Made by a program: the position numbers and the translations under genes | Part shown: in pieces, positions 45,660 to 59,300 of the stretch | Position numbering within the stretch: position 1 is the stretch's first letter | Layout of the letters: every line of letters starts with the position of its first letter | DNA from: Trebouxia sp. TZW2008 | Lineage: Eukaryota; Chlorophyta; Trebouxiophyceae; Trebouxiales; Trebouxiaceae | NCBI GenBank assembly: GCA_002118135.1 | Contig: BDIU01000410.1 | Span: forward strand, 62,001-126,000 | Length of the DNA stretch: 64,000 bases | Reading direction: 5' to 3' | Notes under the pieces: model-generated | Told to the model about the DNA's origin: nothing | The model's database searches: none | Seen by the model: only the letters and a program-made list of their open reading frames with translations

Positions 45660-47267
45660 CTCAAAGCGACGGCGGAGGCAACACGGATCGAGTTAAATGT
45701 GACAGCTCCAGTGCTGCTCGAGCCTGAGAGGGATTTCAAAATGGACTAAGCTGCTGCAATGTACCTCAAAGGGGCTTCTGCCGGGCATTCCGGAAGCTTG
45801 CTGAGCGTTCATGGGCAAAGGGCCGTCCTATACAATACTAGAGTCAGGGAGCCTGGGCGACTCAAGCTTCGCTGCAAGAGGACAAGCAGTCACATCAAGA
45901 GAGCTGACGCCCGAGCGTCGCTCTTTCGGCGCCGCGTCGCAGCGGCAAGATCAGAAGCCGGGCGTTTGAGGAGTTTGCCGGGGGATTGCTGATCAGTGAT
46001 CCCTTTCTTTGTCACCTTCGCTGTCGAAACGCCCCTGCTCGCCTGAAATCGTCCTAATACATTCGCTGCCCATGTACTGCTTCTGCAAAAAGCATTTTGA
46101 GTCATTCCAGCAGTCCCTCAGAAATCCAGCAAGACAAAAGTATTGCATTGCGAGAGATTCACCAAACTTGATGGCCATCGGCACTCCATCATACCAGTTT
46201 GAGGGTCATTGTCATATGCATGATTCATGACTGTCAGCATACAAGTGAGCTTTGGTCAAGCATGTTGTGTCAGCACGCAAAGAACAGCTACATGCGTCAG
46301 CATCGTCACAAAGCTGCATCTGCACGTGCATCACAGTTTTGAACTCCAAAGCAGGATTGCATAGCGGCAAAGAATGCACGCTGGAGAGGTCTCCACTGCA
46401 GATTGACAGAAATGGCTGCAAACGAAGCTGCTCGTGATTGATGGCTTGCATGTCACTGTCTGTCGGTCTGTCGGTCCTGCCGGAGCTCGAAATTGAGGGT
46501 AGGGCGCATTCGAAAAGCGCCCTAGCAAGCGCCACTAAACTTCATGCTCACACGTGCGGTGCCAACGCACAGTGAGGCGCAATCCTGCACGCCGTCGAGT
46601 TGCCATTGATTTGGCTCCGTAAATGGCATTCGCCGCAACGGCCGTTCGGCGCGATTTCTTCTGCACCTGATTCTGACTGGTACGCTGGCTCGATGCCATG
46701 CTTCGAAGCAATGCTTTTATCAACGCAACAGCAGTTTTGAAGTGCACAAATGCTGCAGCCACGACCATGTATGCCGCTACAAACAAAGCCTGACTATTTG
46801 CTAATGCCGAAGCCTGTTTCAAGGCTTGGGCCATTTGTTGACTGCATGCTGTCGTGCAGTGTAGCAGCAGACAATGAGCAGCAACATGCCTCAGGGGCGT
46901 AAATAAAAGCTACAAAGTTGCAAACGTGCATTGCCGTATTCCAAACCCCTGTTGGAAACCCTTTCTCATTTGCACAACAAAGGTGCTGGCTTGCTGACTA
47001 CATTACAAAATCGATGCGTCCTGCATATTCATAAATTGATGCATGTCGTCACTGACATTGGCGCTTTCACATATCATGCATGTGTTCCAAAAGCCCAGTG
47101 ACAGCACACATTTGGCATTCCGTATGTTACACAGCCAGTTGGCCTATCTCCGAGTACTGAGATAGTCTGTCAACATCAGTAAGTACAGCTTTATACAGAA
47201 AGGCAGCAGCACTGTCTTCTCAAAATTGAAACGGAAGTCAAAAGCACAACACACGCACAGCATGAGT
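45660..47267. other. Region between TZF and PsaN; 5' end of TZF expected here
   Basis: The TZF start codon must lie here, or the gene starts further right. A minus-strand basic stretch near 45900-46000 (GKLLKRPASDLAAATRRRKS) is a weak candidate. I could not join any exon in phase. The remainder shows no repeats or clear coding. Confidence 0.35.
46535..46834 (-). CDS. Possible small membrane-anchored basic protein (weak)
   Basis: This is an uninterrupted 99-residue frame from ATG to stop. It has a hydrophobic stretch (ALFVAAYMVVAAAFVHF) followed by a strongly basic tail (QVQKKSRRTAVAANAIYGAK, RRRAGLRL). No family is recognised. It could be a real small gene, a 5' exon of the TZF gene, or chance; only the frame length and the segmental composition support it. 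Confidence 0.25.
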   Translation of the reverse strand: MAQALKQASALANSQALFVAAYMVVAAAFVHFKTAVALIKALLRSMASSQRTSQNQVQKKSRRTAVAANAIYGAKSMATRRRAGLRLTVRWHRTCEHEV

Positions 47268-48521
47268 CTACAAGCTGTTTTTGCTGCCACCGGGTTGGTC
47301 AGTAGCAATCCTCTTGGGTAGGGCAAATGCCTTGGGCATAGCTGCTGCCTCGACTCTGGAGTTACACTTTCCAGGCTCCTTGCCCTAAGCAGATGTCACA
47401 CAGGCAGTCGGTCAAATACTTTTGATGCTCAGTTGCTGGAGACGCATGAGGAGACAAGAAATGTGTGGGTCCAGCGCAAGATGCTTACTACTTTTCACAA
47501 TCAAGCCAACTGACATGAGCAGAGCAGTAGACACTACTAGAAACACTGCAATTCAGCATAAATACTGCATGCTGCTGCAAGTGACAACGAATGCTACTCA
47601 TTTCACCTCGCACTCAAGCTTGATGTCATCCTGGATGTACTTGACGTCACCAGCCACGACGTGGTTACCACAGCCAAACAGGTTCTTGGGGAAAGCGCAT
47701 GTGCCGTCAGCAATGGTCCTGTAGACATCCACATGCTGGAAATTTTGCTGTACAAACATAGTGCCCAAGACTCATGCATGATGAAGCAAATAGCATGCAT
47801 CAGTGGCGCATGTAGACATTGGCATACAGCCTGGGCGTGCTTTGCTGGTGTGATGCAGCAAACCAAGAGCAGCATCAGTCCTCAAGCAACTGCTGCACAT
47901 GCTACAATGCTTGACACTTACGCACCTGGAGTTGTGGAAGTTGGCTCCTGCAGTTGCTAGCCTCTGCTTGTCATGCAGAGCTTTGTTGGCCTTTGACTTC
48001 TCTAGGAGCTCGGAGGTCTGCACACACACCTTATCAGCACTGCACGAGAAGTCTGACATTGCTGGTGATGCTGCTGCTGCTGCGATTGAGAACAAAGCTG
48101 CAGGCAACCTGTCTGTTGTATTACCCCCCAAAGATGTGGCACTACTTACCAAGTCAGCCTTGGCAGCACCTGGCACGACTGCGGCCGCAGCGAACAGAGC
48201 ACCAAAGCTCAACAACTGCAAGAAGATATATAGTGACTCGTAAGCGTTTGCAAGCCCGATGGAACTTGCTTCTGGCAAAGCGGTTCACGATAGACCTACC
48301 TGACGCCTGGTGTTCTGCTCGCTGGACGCTCTGCACACAAGAGATGCAGATCTGCTTGCGCGCGTGGGCTGTGCGCGCTGCTGCAGTGGTGTTCTGCATG
48401 GACAAGCCCTACGGGTTTAAGCGACTACACAAACGACACTGCATAGCAGCTCACGGGGAGCAGGTTGGTCTGATCCGACGTACCCGGCAAGCCTGTTGGT
48501 AGATGACGCGAGAGCCTGCAT
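47268..48521 (-). CDS. PSAN: Photosystem I subunit N (PsaN), lumenal
   Basis: Exons 48521-48484, 48408-48300, 48215-48150, 48017-47926, 47718-47607 and 47384-47268 sum to 534 nt (177 residues), in phase throughout. The N-terminus is a Ser/Ala/Arg-rich chloroplast transit peptide ending near VCRASS. A lumen-targeting segment follows: RRQLLSFGALFAAAAVVPG then AAKADL, i.e. twin arginine, hydrophobic core and A-x-A-like site. The mature part reads LLEKSKANKALHDKQRLATA and then RTIADGTCAFPKNLFGCG, matching PsaN with the same residue spacing. PsaN is a small lumenal PSI subunit that helps plastocyanin-dependent electron transfer. The final exon (GKEPGKCNSRV plus about 27 residues) is my preferred 3' end; if the donor at 47606 is skipped, translation stops two codons later. 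An in-frame upstream ATG at 48599 is an alternative start. Confidence 0.85.
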
Positions 48522-48944
48522 CTTGATCACGGATGCAATGGGTCGAGGTGTGTGGGTCGAGAATTTAGCCGCGCTTTCGCAATTTCTCTTGCTAGTCAAG
48601 ACAGCGGATCGAGCAGGCCAATCTTGTAGCAGATTGAATTCGCTGCAAAATGGAAATTTAGAATTGTCGGTAATGCTCTTCTTCTTGAAGCTCCTATGCT
48701 GTTAGGTCTACTCTCTCGAGCTGTGCATTGCATCTAGCCAGCGGCCACTCACTGTCCGTGCACTTAAATTCGGCAGCTAGACGTTTGTGCACTGGCGTGT
48801 TCTTTGAAGTTGCCAGCATGTCGGCCCTATGATATGCTCACGTAAACTGCTTGTCAAACGTCTGATCACCGCACGTTCAAGACACTGCGACATCTCGCGT
48901 CGTCGTCAGAGGTCACTTGCGTACAGTCTGCTGTGTTGACTGAT
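48522..48944. promoter_or_regulatory. Divergent promoter region between PsaN and LSM6
   Basis: About 420 bp separate the two start codons, which point away from each other. The gap must contain both promoters and 5' UTRs. No specific element is claimed. Confidence 0.5.
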
Positions 48945-49462
48945 ATGTCAGATGACAACGCAGCAGCTGCCAGGACGCCAGCAGACTTCCTCAAGTCGAT
49001 CAAAGGGAAGCCTGTAGTGGTGAAACTCAACTCTGGGGTTGACTACCGAGGTACACAGCTATGGCAGATCTCGCCTCGCTACATGCAGCAGGTGTAGGCT
49101 ACGCGGACAATTTTCACGATGTTGCAGGAATCCTTGCTTGCCTAGATGGATACATGAACATTGCCATGGAACAGACAGAGGTAAGGCATTTGCATTGCAG
49201 TGAAGCGCTAACGCCCTGTACTGACGAGGCGCGGTAAATTGCAGGAATACGTGCAAGGTCAGCTGAAAAACAGATATGGAGACGCCTTTATACGCGGCAA
49301 CAATGGTATGTTACATGCTGACCTTGGTCTCTTGTGTCTGCACTTTGCTGCTTTGTGCTCAGTCATCAGTCTCGCGGTGCTATCCTCTGATGTTAGCTTC
49401 AAGTGGCAACTGACCCTTCTTGTGGTTGCTGCAGTCCTTTACATCAGCACTATCAAGCAATG
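48945..49462 (+). CDS. LSM6: U6 snRNA-associated Sm-like protein LSm6
   Basis: Four exons, 48945-49050, 49128-49180, 49245-49305 and 49434-49462, give 249 nt (82 residues), in phase and of the usual length for the family. The sequence reads through the Sm1 motif (KPVVVKLNSGVDYRG, LACLDGYMNIAMEQTEE) and Sm2 (GDAFIRGNNVLYIS), nearly identical to plant and animal LSm6. LSm6 belongs to the nuclear LSm2-8 ring on U6 snRNA (splicing) and the cytoplasmic LSm1-7 ring (mRNA decapping). Introns are short (64-128 bp) with canonical GT-AG ends. Unlike most neighbours, they contain no copies of exon edges. Confidence 0.95.
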
Positions 49463-50341
49463 ATTTGGTCCAGCTGATAGCGCATCACCCAGCTGGAAGT
49501 GCAGATGCAGATGCTCCCAGAGCTGCAGTCTGCAATGCTAAACATCCAAATAGCTCTCTAGAGACGTTCCTTAGAACATCAGCGCTTCACTTTACATTGC
49601 AACTGACAAGTTGAGCACACATTGCTTGTGGGTTTATTGCATGGTGCCGACGATTGTCACATCTGCTCTGCTTGTTTGCGTTCCTCGCAGTTGGTACTGG
49701 TGAGTAGGCGGGTTACAGCCAACGCGTCAGCGTTCTGGAGCAATGCTTTACGCCAAATCTGTGGCAAAAACACCTCAATTTTTGACTTCAAATCAGACTG
49801 CTACACAGACATATGTGTGTTTGTGTGCCATTATGGTCTACAAGGATTGCAATTCATAGCATCTTTCCTTGGCCTTGCAAAGCGCGACCGGTGATTTGAG
49901 TAAATTCTTTTGCTGTCAAGGCAAAGTTCAGAATCAGATGAAAGCAACCCAGGGACCTGAAAACTGTGTCGAACGCTTGCATTTTAGTACTCTGTTGCTA
50001 GTGATGAGCTTGTTAAGTTATGCGCTAAAGCTGCTACTCGCAGCTCGAGAGATTGTCACACTTACAGCTGCTCCGAATCCAGATTACAGGTTGGGTCATG
50101 AATTAAGCTTTCATTCATTGTCAACTAGGTTGCTCAGCTTAACAACTAAGCATTTATGGGTGGCGGGCATCTAATCATTGCCATTCGACAGCTTGATCTA
50201 TTTGGCAGGCATAACAGATTGTCAACTGTAGCACAGGACTCAAAAAATTGCCTGCTAGAAACGAGACACAGCATGCTGCTATGCAAGTACAGATTCCCCT
50301 CTGTAAGCTTGCATATCCTCTGCAGCTGGCGGAAATCAGAC
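49463..50341. other. Intergenic region between convergent LSM6 and branching enzyme genes
   Basis: This is about 880 bp holding the two 3' UTRs. I see no coding exon or notable repeat. Confidence 0.55.
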
Positions 50342-53300
50342 TCAGTAGTCGAAATGTGGGCCTCGGTCCTTGATACCCAGTCCTGGGATGCCCCATGTGT
50401 GCTGATCTGCCTCAGGGTCAGCCCAATCAGCAGGGCCATACACTCCTACTGTCCTGCTCGGGGCATATACCTGCAAATGTCAACAATCGGCCTTCTGTGA
50501 CAGAGCAGTGCGACAGAGCAGCCCGTTGAACATTCCTAATGTTCTGCTTGGCGCATCCACCTGCAAATGCTGACAGTCTGTAACACAACAGTGAGGTTGC
50601 TTATGCAAACACTCTGCAGTGATAGCATTGTGATCCGCTGTGAGGCATATAATATCTAAAGACCCTATGCAGAGTCTTGTGACGTCAACAGCCCAGTCTC
50701 TGTCAACAGCAATGCCTGCAGAAGACCCTCTGCTGTATGTTGCATCACATGCTGACAGGCACACTGGAGCTAAACATTCAGCCACAATTGAATTGTACAG
50801 TCACAGAGAGCGCAGGTTTGCCATCATGGAAACAGTTGTTTCAATGCAAGCATGAAACGCGGTTAGATTGTGGCGATGGTCGCAACTGGGCATCACAGTA
50901 AACCCAGACCAAGGGACGTAGATTGCAATGGGTGTTACTGTGCTGAAGATCCAGAGAGGTCCAAATTACCTTGACCGAGCATCACAGTAAGCTCAGTCAA
51001 GAGGACATAGATCACAATCGTTATACTGTGCTGGAGATCCATAACGGTTTGACAGCTCCCTGAATGCTGTCAGTCCTGCCATCACAGTGAGCACATGAAT
51101 TTTGCAGGTCTGACAGGTACCTCCACGCTGTGAGGCCTGCCATATCAGAGATGATAATTGTGCAAGCATGAGTTGCATAAGCCTGAAAGGAAGTTGCCTT
51201 GGTGCAGTGACAATGGCTGTTGCAATGCAAGTCAGAATTGCACAGAAGTGAAGTGCATTTACCTTGATGCTGTGAGGCCTGCCGTCATAGTCGCCTTCAG
51301 CGCTGGAGTACTCTGTGTTGTACTTCTTGCTCAAATTCTCAAACCCACCAAATGCGCCCTCATCACTTGACAGCAGCAGCTGCAGGCAAACATCATCCCT
51401 TGTTACAGTGCTGTCATGGTGCTTGTCAAGTCTTGTAGACATTGTTGATCTGCTCACGCAAAGGAAATGGTCAATGCATATCTATCAAGACAAGGCTGCA
51501 AACAAATTGCGTCAACCTTCTTGTCATGCTATATAACTTTCTGAACATGACTGACACACTCACGCCAAGCAACGAATACTTTCTGGCTACCAACAGTCAA
51601 GACGTGCCTGCGAGTAGGGGTCAGAATGTCATGCTATGGTGGGATCTGAGATTTAGAGTGTGCATATGCCTGCTCAAGGCCTCAAGGTAGCATACCTTGT
51701 AAGAGCCAGCGTTCTTGCAGCCTACGCCGTAGTCACTGAAGGATTGTGAGGGGTTGAAGTTGAAAACAAAGACCAGGTCCCCCCGTTCACACACTATCAG
51801 CTTGTCACCCTCGTCCTGTCACAACACAAATGTGTTGCTGCAAAGATCCTGTTGGTTGTTGGGTGAAGCATGCATGCTCGTCACAAAGGTGGTTTCGTGA
51901 GCCATTGTGGCCAAGTGCAGAAGGCAAATCTGCAGCAGCTTGTGCAATAGTTGATAGGCGGTACATGGCTCTGTATGCAGGTAAGACAGCCTGCTCAAAT
52001 CAGTATGAAAATGACAAGACTCCTGATCATGCAACATGAAGGATATGCCGGTTTCTGGGCATGTGACGATGCACCGCTGTTAACAGACATCGACATTTGC
52101 ATGTCTCTGGCAAGAAACTTTGTCGCGTCAGGGGAACCTATGAGCCGAAGCCCTAAACGGTCCAGTCATCAGCTAGGGCTTGTTGAGATCAGTGTGACGG
52201 CAGGACTTGCTGTGCTGACAATGCTTGATGTTGCTTACGTCAAGGACAGCAAATGCGGCCGCTGCAACAAAAGCAGTGCCCACTCAATGCATATGCGTGA
52301 GCATGACATTTGTCTGACTGCAGAGCAGGGTGTTCACAGATCACAGAAGAAGAGGTATACCTTTCTAGAGATGTATTGGTGCGTTGATGACACAAAGCCA
52401 AAGGCCTTATCCAGATGGTTCATCGCTCTGTCAAAGGACTGCACACCACAGCATGCCTTCACGCCACTTGCAAAGGGTTGTAGCATGAAAATGAGTGCTT
52501 GTCAGGATGCACAACACAGCAGCAATAAGTGCAACATGCATGGAAGCAGGGATGCTTAGTAACCATGCATACTGTAGTTCTGCATGACACCAATGCCAGA
52601 TGCAAGATTGATGCACAGGTCGCTGGTCAGCAAAACACTGCTGAAAAGGTCCAATAGGCAAAGCTCAGTGCAAATAGAAATGCATCCTGCAAGCCAGTCA
52701 CGTAGCATCATGCTCGGGGCAGACTGCAAAGCTCTGTATGCAGTGAAGGCAGAAAGACGATTACTGGGTGTTCATATGACCAGCAGCATGTTCAGGCACA
52801 TTGCTTTGAGATTGAGCTGACAGCATTCAGCCGAGGGCTTGTGCACCACCTGCATGATCTTGTATTTCACGTGGTCGGCAGGGCTACAGTCACTGCTGCA
52901 GAGCTCAGACAGCAAGCATTTGACTGCCAATCTAATCTCTCAACTCTAGAGTCAAGAGCATGATGTTGCTAGTGATAAAAGGCAGGTTACAGTCTTGTGC
53001 TCGACCTGCATGAAACTGTACAGGGGGGGGTTGCCTGGGCAAAGGTCACTGCTGCAGAGCCCAGGCAGCAAGCAACTAACTGCCAATGACAGAGCTCAAG
53101 AACCATAAGCATGATGAGGATCGTCATAAAAGGCAGGGTATGGCATTGTGCTCGACCTGCATGAAACTATACATGAGGCAGTTGCCTGGGCAAAGGTCAC
53201 TGCTGCAGAGCTTAGACAACAAGGATTTGACTGCCAATGATGACAACCCAATGAACCGTGCTCATTGCCATAAGCATGATGATGGTATTGGTAGAACGCA

Positions 53301-56300
53301 GTTTACGGTAGTGCGCATTACCTGCATGAACTTGTACTTGAGGTGGTCTGCATCCGCCAGGTCCCACCTCCTTCTGCACTTATCTAGACTGCCACCATTG
53401 CCTGCAACACATTGCTCATAGTTTGGACGATGTAGTAGCACTGATAAACCTTTTTTGACAGCAGACTGCTTTCGGGAGCTGTCATGGTATGCACAGGCTG
53501 TTGCACCGCTACTCAGTGTTCAACAAGAATGCAAGCAAGATGGTGTCGGTGTACCTGGCACAGGGCCCCAGGGATGAGTTGTCATCCGAGTCCTCTCATT
53601 GAAGGTCAATCCGCTGTGTGTCAGAAAGTCATTATAATACGCAGCGGCGCAAGTCATTGCAAATGTGTCACCCCTAGGCAGTCTTAATTTGAACTGTAGA
53701 GTCAATGTCCAACAAGAATGTGACAGCAAGATGGTGTTCATGTACCTGGCACAAAGGCTCCAGTGGAGTTGTCATATGAATCTCCTCGTGGGAAGTCAAT
53801 CCACTCTGGGTGGCCAAACTCATTGCCCATGAAGTTGAGATACGAGTCACCTGCACAAAAAAGACAATGCTTACGATGTCAAAGTCATTGCTTGTGAACT
53901 TGAGATACGAATGTCTTCAAAGAGATCATGTCTCTTTGGGTGGCCAAACTCGTTGCCCATGAAGTTGAGGTGTGAGCCACCTGCACAATGCAGTCAGCGC
54001 TGAATATGTGGGGTGGAATGACGGGGGAGAACTGAAGCAGGGGAAGGGTCACCTCATAGTCTAAGCACGATGGGGCAAATCAACTTGTTCAAAACACAAA
54101 AGCGATCTGTGCCTTGTGGCAAGTTTGTGACAGGGAAGCCTTGCTGCTTATCATAACTTCACAGCTCAGGGACTTTTGCACGCCAACCACGTAAGAGATG
54201 AAAGGTCAATTAAGAGTCATGATGAATCAAGAGACAATTACCTCCTGGAGCGAGTGTGATGAGGCAGAACATCTGTGTTAATTAATGCCTAGGTACCCCA
54301 CTGAGCTAGGAGCCGTGTATGCGTGTAAGCTGTGGCAGCAACAGCTTTCAGGGTCCAGCAGGAGTTTACCTCCTAGAGTGAGTGTGATGAGGCGGATCAT
54401 CTTGTGAAGAGCAATGCCTCGGTCCACTACTGAGCTAGGAGTGGTGAGGGACATGCAGTCGTACATGTCCTTGTCCATCAGCCAGAAGGCAATCGTCTTG
54501 TCACCCACCAACGCCTGCGACACACATCACAGACAGATCAGATGGCACCAGATCAGATCAGAGACGAGCTGCTGCTGTTACAGCAGGTCAGAGGAGGTTG
54601 AACAGCTCTGTGCATAGAAATCTTCCGGGCAGCAATTTTCTTGGTGCAGCAGCAAGCTAGGGTTGGTGAGAACCATGCAGTCATACATGTCCTTGTCCAT
54701 CAGCCAGATGGCAATGGTCTTGCCACCTACCAACGCCTGCAATACAGGTTGCAACAGGACTCAGGTAAGATCAGGTTGGAGCCAGGCGGATTGTGGCACA
54801 GCAGGACAGTGCAGATCAAGGACTCAATGCATCAAAGTCTTTAGGGAACAAAATGGTTGAGTGCCAGAATGTATCATGTTGTCAGCTCAGGGCAAATCAG
54901 ATCATTCTTTGTCACAACAGAGAAGACATTCCATGCAAAGATGGCTTCTGGGCACAAGAATTGATGTCAGTGCTGCATGTGGGTTGCAGTTTTGTCATTA
55001 TCCACCTGGTCGTGTGACTCAGCATAGCCCACACAGGGTTCTGCATAGCGTCTGTTGGTGAGTGTGTGCACAATGTTGCCCATGTCCCAATCCTGATCCC
55101 GGTACTTGCCCAGAATCTCAATCCACTTGTCTGCAATGGCCATCTGTAGCCGGTAGTCAAAACCGACCCCTCCCTCGCTCACTGGTCTGCACACGCACAC
55201 AGACAGACTCAGTGTTGCATCCTCTGCATTGCACTGGGTCCCTGTAGCTACTCACCAACTTGTCTGCACATGCTCACAGACATTGTCAGCCTCAACTGCA
55301 TGTGTGAGCAATGGGCATCTGTAGATGGTAAGCAAAGCCGTCACCTCCCTCACCCACGCGCGCAGACAGAGCTAGGTCTGAATACAGGTTGAGTTACAGG
55401 GGCAAAAGGGAAATAACCTCATGAGAGATGAAGAAGAGCAAAAGCATGTGAAAGAACACGAACAACAGCAAGGGGTGACAGGACAAAGAGCTGAGGGTTT
55501 TGCAAGGGTTTAGAGGGTATATTAATAGCTGACCTGCAGGAAGTAGGCATGCCCTGCACGTCCCGTCCAATGTGGATGGCATTGGGAAACATTTAACCAG
55601 CCGACTTGTAGGCAAAAGCAACACAAGGAGAAGCAAACCCAGCAGGAGCAACAAAAGAGACGAATGCGACACAGAGGCAGTGTGAACAAGAAATCAACCT
55701 GCAAGCATGAGCAGAGCAGAAAATTGGAGAACAAAAGGAGGACAAGCAAGATGCCACTCTACAGCAATGCAACAAAGAGCTAAACTGCAGAAGGTGGGCA
55801 TGCCCAACGCATCCTCTCTGATTGTGATGGCACTGAAGAAGAAGTCATGAATCACAATGTTCACGTGCATCATCAGGTAATCACCGGTGCCTTTGTGTAA
55901 CAACCCACAAATAGTCAAGAGCAGCAGCAGCACAATAAGCAAAAGCAGCAGGAACAGCGGAAGCAAAGGACAAAGTACAGAGGCAACAAAGCAAAGCTTT
56001 GACCTGCAGAAGGTGGGCATGCCCGACACATCCTCTCCAATAGTGATGGCACTAGGGAAGAAGTCGTGGATCATGGTGTTCATGAGCATCAGGTAAACCA
56101 CTGCCTCTACATCAGTGGCCATGCCAAAGTACTCATCGTAGTTGCCTGCACGCACAACAGCAGCCTGTTGAACACAACTGCAATGGGATTTCAACAGCAG
56201 TCAGCAAAGAAAGGTGGGCGTCGGGAAAAAAGCTATGGATCATGGTGTTGAAGAGCATCAAGAACACCACTGACTCTACATCAGTGGCCATGCCAAAGTA

Positions 56301-59300
56301 CTCATCGTAGTTGCCTGCGTGCACACCAGCAGCCTGTTGAACATAGTTGCATTGGGTTTTCAACAGCAGTCAGCAAGGGATCATGGGCGTTGTGAAGGCC
56401 ATCTGTAGGCTGTCATGGCGGTACAACATGCTGAGTGCAGAAAATGGACAGTACCGTCACATGATAAGGCCAGAAACTTCATGGGGCCAAGGCGATTTTG
56501 ACACCAGAGACTGCATTCTGACTACACTTGCACTTTCAAGCAAGAACATTTCAAGGTAAGGACAGCTTCATTGAGAAATAAGCATCGGTATTATCGAGAA
56601 GCATGTTGTACCTGTGAAGGCCATCTGCAGGCCATGATGGTGGTACATCATACTGGTCACACCGTCAAATCGGAAGCCATCAAACTTGTACTCGTCTACC
56701 CACCAGCGCGCATTGGACAGCAGAAACCGCAAGCTCTCCCAGTTGCCTGCACACACAAGCCTTTTGGAGCGACACAAAAGATTGGCCTGTTGACATTGTT
56801 GTACTTGCAGCAGTGACAAGTTTGCTTGCAGAAGTCTCTTGTGGCCCGCCTATCCACATACAGGGTGTAAAGCTGATGCTATGTGAAGACGCTTGCAGAA
56901 AACATTGTGAGCACCATTCAGAATGTACTGCACTGTCTAGGTGCAAGCAGGCTATCCTGATGCAACAAAGCAAACCCCGCACTTAATTGCAGGCCTGTGA
57001 GCTGCTGTGAGTGCTGACAGTATCATCCCCAAGACATTCATGCTCTTACTGAGTTGATGGTGCAGGGAAAACAACAGCATCAAGTGTGTGATCAAAATGT
57101 GCACCAGGCATACATTTGGGTGGCTTGCAAGCTTTCTCAACCACTCTGCAGGCTGATGCATTCATTGCAGTGAACAGTAGCAGACATTGTTGATTGCATC
57201 AAATGAATCAGCACCCATGCTAGCAGCATTGCTCCAATAGGTTCATAGCCAGTCAAGGGTTTGCTGCTCACCATAGTTGAAGCACCGTGAGTCCCACATC
57301 CAGTGGTAACCTCTTGAGCCTCCATGGAAGTACATGCTGTCTGTGCCGTCAAACATGTTGATGCCGTCATTGGTGTTCTTGCTGGCGTGGCTGTGCACGA
57401 TGTCAATGAGCACAACCAATCCTAGCCTGTGTGCTTCATCTACCAGCGCCTTCAGCTCGTCTGGTGTGCCAAACCTACTGCTGGCCTGCATCATCAGGAC
57501 AGACTTTGGCCTAAGTGCTTTGATTCGCAGGACCAAGCCATGTTGACATTGGTGTTCTTGCTGGCATGGCTGTGCACAGTATCAATCAGCACAACCAATC
57601 CTAGCCTGTGTGCTTCATCCACTAGCGCCTTCAGCTCGTCTGCTGTGCCAAACCGACTGCTGGCCTGCATCAAAAGGATAACACTGAGCCTCTGTATTTC
57701 AGTCTACAGTACTGAGCTAGAGCATTGTCGGCCTTCTTGCTGGCATGGCAGTGCACAATGTCAATCAAGCATTCCCATCCTAGGAGCTTCATCTACTAGC
57801 GTCTTGAGCTCGTCTGGTGTGCCAAACACACTGCTTGCCTAAAGCAACAGAACATGCTAAGCCTGTTGGTTGTAATTGACAAGACTGAGCCATTGCTGTG
57901 CATAGGCACAAGGCTGCACCTGCTCACTGCAGATAAGGATCAATCAACATCCCCTGCGAACAGACGAGTAGCGAAACTTTTGAGGTGTTGACTCCTGACT
58001 GCACAAACATTGGTGACAGGGTGGCTTGGAGGAGCCATACTACCCATAATTTGCAGTTGAATATGGAACGGGCATTAGGCTTAGAGCGCCGACCCACAAA
58101 TGAGCTTGTCACGTGGCAGCAATCATACACAGCAGCACTGTTACGTTCACAGAGGTGGCTGCAGAGGTACTGAGGGCAGGCATGAGCTTGTGAACTGCTT
58201 ACCGCAATAAATTTTATGACATGAATAGCCAATGAGCCGTAGTAGGCATGGCATGCGTCTTAGCATGCAAGAGACAAACAACAGATCAGGAACTTGGCCT
58301 GAACAGCAGCCAGGCATAAGAACTTGACTAAGGACAGCAAAGGTTGAATTGCTCACCGCAAAAAAGTTGGTGACATGATATCCAAAGGAGCCGTAGTAAG
58401 CGTGCTCCTGCAAGGCCATGATCTGGATGGCGTTGTAACCCAGCTTGCGGATGCGGGGCAGCATAGTCATGCGGAAGTCGAGGTAGCTGTTGACTCTTGG
58501 CTCCTCACTGGACATGCCAATGTGGCACTCGTAGATGCGCAAAGCCCTTGGCCTGCAGCAAGCGTACTGCTTGGTGTAGGGTTTGGCCAGACAGATGTGA
58601 TAGTCAGACCGATTCACGGCTAAAAAGCAATTGTAAGGACCATTATCATGCAGAGATCAAGGTAGCTGTTGACCTAAGGCTCCTCACTGGACATCCCAAT
58701 ATGTCGCTCATAGATACGCAATGCCCTTGGCCTGCATTCAGCATCATCACAAGTGTTAATTGTGGCAAGCATGAGCAGCATGGTCATGCGGAAGTGCAGG
58801 TAGCTGTTGATTGTTGGCTCCTCACTAGACATGCCAACGTGGCATTCATAGATATGCAACGCCCTTGGCCTGTGCAGTGTATTAAGAGCAGTGTGGGTGT
58901 AAGCAAAACTGGTGCATGCAGAGCAATGTGACTATGAGCACGAGCAATTGTGGGGAGTTTCACAGTGTGGAGGTTCCAGTAGCTGTGGACCCACGGCTCC
59001 TCACTGGATATGCCAAGGTGGCACGTACAGATATGCAAAGCCCTTGGCCTGCACAAAAACGCAAGGTCCACTCTACAGTATGGCTGATACATAATTCTGC
59101 AAAGAGATTGCTGTGCAATTGTTCAGGTAGCTGTTGACTCTTGGCTCTTCATTTGACATGCCAACGTGGCACTCATCGTAGATGCGCAACGCCCTTCACC
59201 CGCAGAAGGCATACTGCTTGATGTATGCTTTGGCTAGACATTTGTGATGATTAGAGTAGGATGCGACTAGCAAGTGGATATTGGCGATTCAGTCATGCGC

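Noticed and set aside
57245..58560. Several tandem branching-enzyme pseudogenes.
   Set aside because: Only exon edges are repeated, always beside the matching exon of one otherwise complete gene.
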